From positions 1 to 28,812 of the forward strand of contig PWGF01000366.1 in NCBI GenBank assembly GCA_003554375.1: DNA of 28,812 nucleotides, in the 5' to 3' direction. The DNA is from Spirochaetaceae bacterium. GTDB taxonomy: Bacteria > Spirochaetota > Spirochaetia > DSM-27196 > SKKC01. Position 1 is the first letter of the stretch. Every line of letters starts with the position of its first letter. Below the pieces are notes generated by a model, which worked only from the letters and a program-made list of their open reading frames with translations, did no database searches and had not been told where the DNA came from. Position numbers and translations under genes: made by a program. Positions 22,718 through 28,812 of the stretch are shown here, in pieces.

Positions 22718-24556
22718 CTAGCCGGTCCACCGATAGCTCACGGACGGAATGATGTGGGTTTCGGTGTGCCTCCTGTCTGCCTCATTCTCGTAGTTCCGGA
22801 TATGGGTCACGTACAGCTCGAGACCGAAGCGCAACGGTGCCAGAGCGCGGTCACCTCCGTGGGCCCCCACGAGCGCAGCCGTCCCGACCGGACTCCCTTC
22901 GAGCATCAAGCTTGCCCGATGGCGGTACTCAGGCGTCCCGGTCGGGGAGAGGAGCCCCGCTTCCTCCTCGCCGATTCTATACTGCGTATCGAGATTGCGC
23001 TCCCCGGACGCAATCAGGCGGTAGTCGAGTTCCACGTCCAGAGCTTCTCCCGCGCGGTACGAGATTCCCGCTCCGCCCACTGCAGAGTCGTTGCCATACC
23101 GGTAGCCGAGCGGCTGCGTGATTACCTGCCGCCCGTCGACCCGCGACTCAAGCCTGCGGCGGTAGTGGAAGCTGACATACGGATTCTCTCGCACGTAGAA
23201 CCACGGGCTCATGTAGGCGCCTTCGATGTAGCCGCCGAGGTACCCGATACCCACAGGATACGACACAGCCGCACCCGCGAGGCTTCCCCACGCCTCCGGG
23301 ATGTCGTCGCTTCGCCACGGAGCAGGGAACTGGTTCATCCCGTATTCGGCATACAGCTGAACGCCCCGGACCGGCGTTACAACCGCTTCGAGCCCCAAGA
23401 AAGCCGCCGAGTATTCCCATTCCATCCGGTTGTGCAAGATGAAAAACGGGTTGAAGAGACGCAGGTCCGGCCGCTGTAACCCGTACATGATTCCCTCGGT
23501 GAGCGCGATCCGCGCCCGCTCGGCCACGTTTACCTCGAACCGATGAAAAAAGAGCGTCTTTGCCCGTTCGTCAAAGCGTTTGGGGTCCGGCCGCGACCAC
23601 TCGGTGTAGAACCCATCGTCGATATCGTCATAGTCGTCGTCGTCCGCCTCCAGCCGCTCCTTCTCCTCGGAGGGGAGCCATGGATCCTGGGGCGCGATGA
23701 GCGAGGTATAGCGAAATCGATCGTTGCCGAAGGAGGCGCGCACATACTCATGGAAGTCAGGCTCGGCCGACAGTGCCACGGTGCCCGTTCGTCCTGCCCC
23801 CCATCCAAAACGATCGCGGCCGAGCTCCACGGCCCAGCCCTCGCCTCCAAGCAATGCGAACGACCGGTTTGGAATCTGATTCTCCATCTGGTCCAGCTCT
23901 AGCGGCACATTCAACGGGTTGCCGGTTTCTTCCGGAGTGAATCGATCGGTGATCAGGTCGAGATCGACCCTGCCGTAGAACGAACGGTGGAGGAGGAACT
24001 CCACCGGTACCGCAAGAAAAGGCCGCCGCTCCGCCACGCGGTGTTGAAAATCCGGATCGTCGGCTCCAGGACTGAGGTAGAGCTCGGCGGTGCTCTCCGC
24101 GGCCCCGCGGATATGAAGCTCACCGGCCCCAGCCCGCTCCGAGCCGGCTTCATTCACGTAGCCACGGATCCGATCGTAGGCCTCACGACCTGCACGCGAC
24201 AGCTTCTCCCGGCGTACCGGCTCCAATTGCTCCAGCACGTCCCACCCGGTGAACCGTCCGGAAGTCCACGGCACCGAGAGTCCCTGCTCCATCCGCACTG
24301 CTTCCAGATCGCGGTAAACCGGATGGTCGTACGGAAAAACCGCGCTCCGGTTCACCGGCGACGCGCCACTCTGCCCGGACTCCTCCAAGCCGGGGCCGCG
24401 CCCGCCGACTCCCTCCCCCTCAGCCCACGCAGGCACCGCCGTGCTACTGAAGAGCAGGACGAGCGTAAGCGCCGAAACCACAACTCCCGGACGCCGCCTA
24501 CGCGCAGGCCCCGGCGGAATAGCCGAAACCCGACAGCACTTGCCTTTCATTGCCAT
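22718..24556 (-). CDS. Outer-membrane beta-barrel protein, Wzi-like
   Basis: Exported protein of 612 residues. A basic head and hydrophobic core (VVVSALTLVLLFSSTAV) end in a cleavage site near PAWA|EGE. After a hydrophilic region (about 35-160), the rest shows the alternating pattern and many aromatic residues of a transmembrane barrel. GWAVELGRDRFGWGAGRTGT, then VRASFGNDRFRYTSLIAP, recall Wzi-type capsule-assembly proteins, and the C terminus ends in an aromatic strand (IIPSVSYRW). An Asp-rich loop (DDDDYDDIDDG) near residue 305 could bind cations. The first codon may be the ATG at 24556 or the one at 24550; AAGGGAGAG is just upstream. Gene is 69 bases past the TIM-barrel gene on the same strand. 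A role in surface polysaccharide attachment is inferred; a general porin is the alternative. Confidence 0.7.
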   Translation of the reverse strand: MAMKGKCCRVSAIPPGPARRRRPGVVVSALTLVLLFSSTAVPAWAEGEGVGGRGPGLEESGQSGASPVNRSAVFPYDHPVYRDLEAVRMEQGLSVPWTSGRFTGWDVLEQLEPVRREKLSRAGREAYDRIRGYVNEAGSERAGAGELHIRGAAESTAELYLSPGADDPDFQHRVAERRPFLAVPVEFLLHRSFYGRVDLDLITDRFTPEETGNPLNVPLELDQMENQIPNRSFALLGGEGWAVELGRDRFGWGAGRTGTVALSAEPDFHEYVRASFGNDRFRYTSLIAPQDPWLPSEEKERLEADDDDYDDIDDGFYTEWSRPDPKRFDERAKTLFFHRFEVNVAERARIALTEGIMYGLQRPDLRLFNPFFILHNRMEWEYSAAFLGLEAVVTPVRGVQLYAEYGMNQFPAPWRSDDIPEAWGSLAGAAVSYPVGIGYLGGYIEGAYMSPWFYVRENPYVSFHYRRRLESRVDGRQVITQPLGYRYGNDSAVGGAGISYRAGEALDVELDYRLIASGERNLDTQYRIGEEEAGLLSPTGTPEYRHRASLMLEGSPVGTAALVGAHGGDRALAPLRFGLELYVTHIRNYENEADRRHTETHIIPSVSYRWTG

Positions 24557-24625
24557 CACTCTCCCTTCGCCCGCGCCGAATGAGCCAAGGATCGTCGGCG
24601 ACTTGCCGGGGAGCGATCCGCTCGC

Positions 24626-25531
24626 TTACCGCCCCCGGCCGCCCGCGGCGAAGCTCACGTCGGAGCCGCTCGCCCATGCATCATCCGGCCGCGCGCCGAT
24701 GAGACGAAGATACTGTAGCGTACGACGGACGCCGGCCACCTGGTCCGCCGTGGGCTCATACTCGATGTACCAGACCCCGTCATAGTCACACGCCTCGAAG
24801 ACGGCCGTCCAGTCGAACGGGATGTCCCCTACAGCCGCGGGAAGACAGGATCCGTCCGGGTTGACCGTCCACTCTTTGAGATGCGCGTGTACGATGCGCT
24901 CGGCCAACAAGTGGCAGTATTCGACCAACGGCAGCGCCGAAAGCGGCCGGAGGTTCGCCGGATCGAAGGTGAAGCCGAGCGCGGCGGGTGTCCCACGCAC
25001 CAGCCGCTCGAGGGCGTGCGGCTGCGTGGTCACGGTATGGAGATGCAGCCTTCCCTGGAGCGTCGAAGCGAAGGCGGGCTGCGTTTCCACTCCGAGGCGG
25101 ATACCGAGCGCGGCTGCGCGCTCCGTAAGAGCACCGAGAGCGTAAAGTAGCCGCCGCCAGATCTCCTCATCTACTTCCGCGACCGGCATGAGTCCGGCGA
25201 AGATGCGAGCCACCGTACAGCCGCACAGGCTTGCCACCTGCAACGCGCGTTCCGCCCGCTCCAACCGTTCCCGCAGCTCTTGCCAGTCGCGCACGCAGAA
25301 GTCCGTATCCAAGGCTGCAGCGGGAGTCGTCACCCGTGCCTTCTCCGATTCCCAGCGCAGCGTTTCGACCTCATGGCGCCCGCGCTCCACGTCGGCCGGC
25401 AGTGCACGCGCATGTGTCCCGATCCCCACTTCGAGGCGCGTAAGTCCTAACCTCCGGATCAGAGCGGGATGGTCGTTTCGGGGCCGCTCCCGCAGCCCCC
25501 ACTCGGCGAGCCCCAGGGGTAGATAGTCCAT
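24626..25531 (-). CDS. Sugar phosphate isomerase/epimerase-like TIM-barrel protein
   Basis: Cytoplasmic protein of 301 residues with the xylose isomerase-like (AP endonuclease 2) TIM barrel. Metal-binding positions can be placed: LGVETQPAF (Glu), FTFDPANLRPL (Asp), IVHAHLKEW (His) and WYIEYEPTAD near the C terminus (Glu). These match the usual Glu-Asp-His-Glu set. LPLGLAEWGL at residues 4-13 is the first strand and TRLEVGIG the second. An ATG at 25531 gives this normal start; the open frame runs back to a TTG at 25603, but the extra 24 residues are not family-like. The ribosome binding site (GGCGAG) is weak. Neighbours (an outer-membrane barrel and a GntR system) do not reveal the sugar. Inosose-type or other isomerase/epimerase activity is equally possible. 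Confidence 0.8.
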   Translation of the reverse strand: MDYLPLGLAEWGLRERPRNDHPALIRRLGLTRLEVGIGTHARALPADVERGRHEVETLRWESEKARVTTPAAALDTDFCVRDWQELRERLERAERALQVASLCGCTVARIFAGLMPVAEVDEEIWRRLLYALGALTERAAALGIRLGVETQPAFASTLQGRLHLHTVTTQPHALERLVRGTPAALGFTFDPANLRPLSALPLVEYCHLLAERIVHAHLKEWTVNPDGSCLPAAVGDIPFDWTAVFEACDYDGVWYIEYEPTADQVAGVRRTLQYLRLIGARPDDAWASGSDVSFAAGGRGR

Positions 25532-25630
25532 TACTCGCCATACTACGTCCCAACGCGCCGCAAAGCAATCGTATGGAGCATATGGATGGTCCAGGGTCCC
25601 CAAAAACCCGCATAATCGGTGAAACTGCTA

Positions 25631-25659
25631 TTGACGGGCCGACAAAAATGGGCTATATT
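25631..25659 (+). promoter_or_regulatory. Strong sigma-70 promoter of the GntR-SPFH-ABC operon
   Basis: TTGACG (25631-25636), an exact 17-base spacer and TATATT (25654-25659) make the best promoter in the window. The predicted transcription start is near 25666, inside the inverted repeat at 25664-25685. Confidence 0.75.
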
Positions 25660-25663
25660 GCTG

Positions 25664-25685
25664 GTGTACTAATTCGCTAATACAC
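25664..25685. promoter_or_regulatory. YtrA/GntR-type operator
   Basis: GTGTACTA, a six-base spacer (ATTCGC) and TAATACAC form an inverted repeat with seven of eight pairs matching. GTGTA half-sites are typical of YtrA-type GntR regulators, one of which starts 15 bases downstream. The site covers the transcription start, so the regulator should repress itself and the whole operon. Confidence 0.75.
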
Positions 25686-25700
25686 TGGAGAACTGAAACA

Positions 25701-26129
25701 GTGAATGTTGGCGTCAGCGAGTCATCCATGGCCGATAAGAGCAAGACAATAAACATAGCTTTGGACCCCACCAGCGGAATCCCATTCTACCGCCAGATCA
25801 TCCTTCAAATCGAGATGGCCATGGCGGACGGCCGCCTCAAGCCGGGAAACCAGCTTCCCACGGTCCGCGGCCTCGCCGTGGAGCTCAGGGTCAACCCCAA
25901 CACGGTCGCACGTGCCTATAACGAGCTCGAAATCCGGGGGCTCGTAAGTAGCCAGCACGGGACCGGAACCTTCATAAGCGACCGGGAGGTAGAGATGTCG
26001 GAGGTCGAGCGAGAAGAGGTACTCTCCCAACTCGTACGCGGTTTCGTCAGTCAAGCGGCATCGTACGGTTTCACCGTAGATGACATTATACGTTATCTGA
26101 CCGACTACCATGAGGAGGGCAGGAAATGA
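25701..26129 (+). CDS. GntR-family regulator, YtrA subfamily
   Basis: Repressor of 142 residues. The N-terminal winged helix-turn-helix is complete: GIPFYRQIILQIEMAMADG (26-44), LKPGNQLPTVRGLAVELRVN (46-65), PNTVARAYNELEIRGLV and GTGTFIS. Only about 48 residues follow, forming two helices, so there is no ligand-binding domain. That short architecture defines YtrA regulators, which usually sit at the head of ABC-transporter operons and respond to envelope-active compounds. The first codon is a GTG with GGAG ten bases upstream; an ATG at 25728 is possible. Its stop overlaps the next start (ATGA at 26126-26129), so expression of the SPFH protein is tied to it. Probably autorepressing through the operator just upstream. 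Confidence 0.93.
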   Translation: MNVGVSESSMADKSKTINIALDPTSGIPFYRQIILQIEMAMADGRLKPGNQLPTVRGLAVELRVNPNTVARAYNELEIRGLVSSQHGTGTFISDREVEMSEVEREEVLSQLVRGFVSQAASYGFTVDDIIRYLTDYHEEGRK

Positions 26130-27535
26130 AGCGGCCCGATCTTTCCGGCTTTGCCAACGAGCAGCTACGGCGATTCCATATCCCCCGTCAGTTCGAGTTC
26201 ACGACGCTCTCCGGGCTGGTCGTCGTGGTCTTCTTGGCTTTGGCCGTGGGGCTTCAATACGTCCTCGGGATACCGCCGTCCGCCGTGGACGCGGCGCTTC
26301 TGGCCGGGCTGGTAATCGCAGCGGGCCTTGTGCTGCTGATCGTGCCGGTGTGGCCCATGGTATTGGCGTTGATTGTCGGCGTATCCGCGGGTGCCGTCAG
26401 CTTCGCCTACGGCGCTATCGGTCCCGCGCTGGGCGTTGTTGCGCTGGGCTTCCTTTTTGCCCCGTCGGTCCAGATTGTGAAGCACTGGCAGCAGGCGGTG
26501 GTTCTGCGCCTGGGGCGCTTCAAACGAGTGGCAGGCCCGGGGCCCCACTTCCTTATCCCAATTATGGACACCATCGTCCAGCTCGTGGACATGCGAATTC
26601 GCGTGACGGATTTCTCGGCCGAGAAGTCCATCACCAAGGACACCGTTCCGGTCCACGTGGACGCGTTGGCGTTCTGGATGGTCTGGGACGCCGAGAAGAC
26701 CGTGCTGGAGGTACAGCACTACTTCGACGCGGTGCGCCTCTCTGCGACTACCGCGCTTCGCGACACGATCGGCAAGAACGACCTCGCCACGCTCTTGAGC
26801 GAACGCGAGGAGCTCGGCCGGCAGATCCAGCAGGTCCTGGACGCAAAGACCAGCTCGTGGGGCATTACGGTGCTCTCCGTGGAGTTCAAGGAGATCCTGA
26901 TACCTAAACAGCTGGAAGACGCGCTGAGTAAGCAAGCACAAGCCAGCCGGGAACGGCAGTCGCGCGTCATTCTCAGCTCGGCAGAGGTGGAGATCTCGGA
27001 GAAGTTCGAACAGGCCGCGGAGCGGTACCGGGAGAATCCGACCGCGTTCCAGCTCCGCGCCATGAATATGGTGTACGACGCCGTGCGCACCAACAAGAAC
27101 ATGGTCATCGTGCCGAGCTCGGCGCTGGACTCCATGGGGCTGGGAACCACGCTCGGGGCAGCTGCTCTTCAGCGCACCATCGGCCAAGAGCCTCCGGCCG
27201 GGACGGGACAGCCTCCGGCCGGGACGGAGGACGGCGACGAGGAATCGAGCTCCGCCGGGGATTCGGACGCCGATGCCGGCGGCGGGACGCGATCGAACCG
27301 GCAATCGGAACGCCAAGGGGCGCCGTATGCCTCGAGCGGCGAAGCCGCCGACGAGCCGTACGGTCCCTATTCGTCCTCGACCGAAACCCCGGAAGATTCC
27401 GAAAGCTCGGATCGAGGCGGGCCGGGCCGGACCGCAGCCGAGACCTCAAAGCACGACCGCACGAAACGGGGGCACACCGGAGCCGAGTCGGAAGCTTCGG
27501 CGCCCGAAGAGAACCTTGGAGCACTTGAATCATAA
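26126..27535 (+). CDS. SPFH/stomatin-like membrane protein with disordered tail
   Basis: Membrane protein of 469 residues. The head (1-25) is cytoplasmic-looking and about four hydrophobic segments follow at 28-49, 55-74, 76-95 and 98-115. The SPFH/band 7 domain spans about 118-330: QQAVVLRLGRFKRVAGPGPH at 122-141, then TDFSAEKSITKDTVPVHVDA, ALRDTIGKNDLATLLSEREE and ILIPKQLEDALSKQAQASRE. This is a stomatin or SlpA/QmcA-type core and should form oligomers at the membrane. Ordinary bacterial stomatins have one N-terminal segment, so the four-segment head is unusual. Residues 355-469 are a Ser, Glu, Gly and Asp-rich disordered tail that begins with a doubled PPAGT unit. There is no NfeD partner. 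It overlaps the GntR gene by four bases and is 14 bases before the ATPase. Confidence 0.9.
   Translation: MKRPDLSGFANEQLRRFHIPRQFEFTTLSGLVVVVFLALAVGLQYVLGIPPSAVDAALLAGLVIAAGLVLLIVPVWPMVLALIVGVSAGAVSFAYGAIGPALGVVALGFLFAPSVQIVKHWQQAVVLRLGRFKRVAGPGPHFLIPIMDTIVQLVDMRIRVTDFSAEKSITKDTVPVHVDALAFWMVWDAEKTVLEVQHYFDAVRLSATTALRDTIGKNDLATLLSEREELGRQIQQVLDAKTSSWGITVLSVEFKEILIPKQLEDALSKQAQASRERQSRVILSSAEVEISEKFEQAAERYRENPTAFQLRAMNMVYDAVRTNKNMVIVPSSALDSMGLGTTLGAAALQRTIGQEPPAGTGQPPAGTEDGDEESSSAGDSDADAGGGTRSNRQSERQGAPYASSGEAADEPYGPYSSSTETPEDSESSDRGGPGRTAAETSKHDRTKRGHTGAESEASAPEENLGALES
27188..27228 (+). repeat. Tandem duplication encoding PPAGT
   Basis: CCTCCGGCCGGGACGG is present twice within the SPFH tail region, giving PPAGTG and PPAGTE in a row. 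It looks like a recent small duplication in disordered coding sequence. Confidence 0.5.
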
Positions 27536-27549
27536 GAGGAGAAGGATCG

Positions 27550-28245
27550 ATGATTAGCATACAGGACGTTCACAAAGAGTACATCGACGGCGAGACGCAC
27601 GTTCACGCACTGCGCGGCGTTAGCATGGAGATCGAGCAAGGGGAGTTCCTCTCGATTGCCGGGCCCTCCGGCTCCGGAAAGACCACGCTTCTCAACATCA
27701 TCGGCTGCATCGATACGGCGGACTCAGGCGACGTCGAGGTCGACGGGGAGCGTCTCTCCAGCCGGACCTTCAAGGAGCTCGTCGAGATCCGCCGAAACAA
27801 GATCGGCTTCGTCTTCCAGAACTTCAACCTCATCCCGGTGCTTACCGCCTACGAAAACGTAGCCATGGCGCTTTCGCTTCTGGGCCTCCCGGAAGAGGAG
27901 ATTCGCGAGCGCACCATGAGCATCCTCGGGGAAGTCGGCCTAGAGGGGATGGAGCACCGGCGCCCGGCAAAGCTCTCCGGCGGGCAACAGCAGCGGGTCG
28001 CTGTCGCGCGTTCGCTCGTAAAGGAACCGCGGATCGTCCTTGCCGACGAGCCAACGGCCAATCTGGACTCGGTAACGGGCGAGGCCATCCTCAAGCTCAT
28101 GAAGGACATGAACCGCAGCCACGGAACCACGTTCGTCTTCTCCACCCACGACCAGATGGTAATGGACTATGCGGATCGTCTGTGCCGGCTCCATGACGGT
28201 CTAGTCGAGAGCGATGAGCGCCAGGTGGCACACCAGACCGTGTAG
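27550..28245 (+). CDS. ABC transporter ATP-binding protein, LolD/MacB type
   Basis: ATPase of 231 residues with every motif intact: Walker A GPSGSGKTT (38-46), Q-loop Gln90 in FVFQNFNLIPVLTAYENV, signature KLSGGQQQRVAVARSL (141-156), Walker B IVLADEP (162-168) with Glu167, D-loop NLDS and switch His200 in STHD. NLIPVLTAYENV after the Q-loop and the LSGGQQQRVA wording place it in the type VII (MacB/LolD/FtsE) group. These ATPases work with FtsX-like permeases as mechanotransmitters or lipoprotein and peptide exporters rather than importers. GAGGAGAAGGA precedes the start. It follows the SPFH gene by 14 bases and precedes the permease by 27, so these three and the regulator form one operon. Confidence 0.95.
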   Translation: MISIQDVHKEYIDGETHVHALRGVSMEIEQGEFLSIAGPSGSGKTTLLNIIGCIDTADSGDVEVDGERLSSRTFKELVEIRRNKIGFVFQNFNLIPVLTAYENVAMALSLLGLPEEEIRERTMSILGEVGLEGMEHRRPAKLSGGQQQRVAVARSLVKEPRIVLADEPTANLDSVTGEAILKLMKDMNRSHGTTFVFSTHDQMVMDYADRLCRLHDGLVESDERQVAHQTV

Positions 28246-28272
28246 AGGCCGGCACTATCGGAGGACTACGTC

Positions 28273-28812
28273 ATGAAACGAAAACCCGACCTCCCTCGCC
28301 ACGGGCAGAATACTCAGCCGGAAGCGGAGCGGACCTCCCAGAGCGCCGGCAAACACACGGAGGGCACCGAACCGCGTAGGCCTGGGCGCCGGCGGGCATC
28401 TGCAAGGTTCTTCCTTCGGCTGGCACTCAAGAATCTCTCGCGCTACCGGCGCCGTACCGCCGTCACCGCAACCGCCATTGCGATGGGAGTTGCGGCGTTC
28501 GTCGCCATGGACTCGCTTCTGGTCGGCTTCGGCAACGAAGGTGAGCGAAATCTGGCGAATTACGAGGTGGGGAGCGCCGCCATCGCCGCACCGGGCTACT
28601 GGGACGATCGCGACCGCTTTCCGCTGGATAATCCGGTGGAGCGTCCGGAAGAGTTTCTGGCGGAGCTCGACAACGCAGGTATCCCGGCGGCTCCTCGGAC
28701 TTCGTTCCGGGGGGAGGTGATCGTTCGCTACGACCCGTACCCGGAGGACGGCTCGTCCCCGGCAACCTTTCACGGAATCGATCCGGAACGAGATCCGGCG
28801 GTATTCAACTTC
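28273..28812 (+). CDS. FtsX/MacB-like ABC permease, N-terminal part
   Basis: Open frame of 180 codons from an ATG at 28273 to the window end with no stop, so the gene is cut. GGAGG lies eight bases upstream. Residues 1-43 are hydrophilic and Arg/Glu/Pro-rich, unusually long for such permeases. RFFLRLALKNLSRYRRRTAV at about 45-64 is the characteristic amphipathic entry to the first membrane helix (about 65-84), as in MacB and LolC/E. From about 90 an extracytoplasmic MacB-like domain begins (ANYEVGSAAIAAPGYWDDRD). This is the probable membrane partner of the ATPase just upstream. The remaining three membrane helices would follow past the window. Confidence 0.9.
   Translation, partial: MKRKPDLPRHGQNTQPEAERTSQSAGKHTEGTEPRRPGRRRASARFFLRLALKNLSRYRRRTAVTATAIAMGVAAFVAMDSLLVGFGNEGERNLANYEVGSAAIAAPGYWDDRDRFPLDNPVERPEEFLAELDNAGIPAAPRTSFRGEVIVRYDPYPEDGSSPATFHGIDPERDPAVFNF

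Noticed and set aside
26165..27316. Long minus-strand frame across the SPFH gene
   Set aside because: Antisense to a clear SPFH protein that is translationally coupled to the GntR gene; the product has no recognisable features.
1..28812. CRISPR array, tRNA, rRNA, transposase or prophage genes
   Set aside because: No regularly spaced repeats, cloverleaf-like sequence, rRNA segment or transposase/integrase motif was seen on either strand.

Overview
The window comes from a G+C-rich bacterium and reads as chromosomal sequence with tightly packed, protein-coding DNA on both strands. The best guess is a free-living spirochaete, probably from a saline or alkaline habitat. Pointers are the sugar-binding protein whose signal peptide ends in a spirochaete-like AFANGQQE segment, a YjfB-type motility peptide, several exported proteins very rich in Asp and Glu, and an outer-membrane barrel, which implies a diderm envelope. 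This is inference from style and gene content; no rRNA or tRNA gene is present to prove it.

Layout. At 1-337 (minus) lies the start of a membrane protein cut by the window edge. At 493-1371 is a TruC-like tRNA pseudouridine synthase. At 1475-4801 is a sugar ABC importer (binding protein, two permeases, no ATPase), preceded by a promoter and a perfect LacI-type palindrome, with an intra-operon hairpin after the binding protein; a LacI-family regulator follows at 5008-6072. A HAD phosphatase (minus) and a membrane-anchored TlpA-like thioredoxin (plus) are divergent around 7.1 kb. Then come a YjfB-like peptide, a lipase-like lipoprotein and a threonine aldolase (all plus).

From 13969 down to 10486 a minus-strand cluster carries a CPBP protease, a DUF368/PopT undecaprenyl-phosphate translocase, PabB and a PabC-like lyase (p-aminobenzoate for folate). 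At 14.1-17.2 kb (plus) are a cupredoxin-like exported protein that seems to have lost its copper ligands and a 765-residue orphan lipoprotein. From 21049 down to 17184 (minus) are a second CPBP protein, an exported nitrilase-family hydrolase and a CBS/DRTGG family II pyrophosphatase. A YeiH-type transporter (plus, 21436-22605) converges on an outer-membrane Wzi-like barrel and a TIM-barrel isomerase (minus, 22718-25531).

The right end (25701-28812) is the most system-like part: an autoregulated YtrA-type GntR repressor, translationally coupled to a four-TM SPFH/stomatin protein with a long disordered tail, then a LolD/MacB-type ATPase and an FtsX/MacB-type permease that runs off the window. 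The promoter, a regulator-style inverted repeat on the transcription start and the ATGA overlap make this look like one inducible envelope-stress module. I see no CRISPR array, prophage, transposase, rRNA or tRNA.
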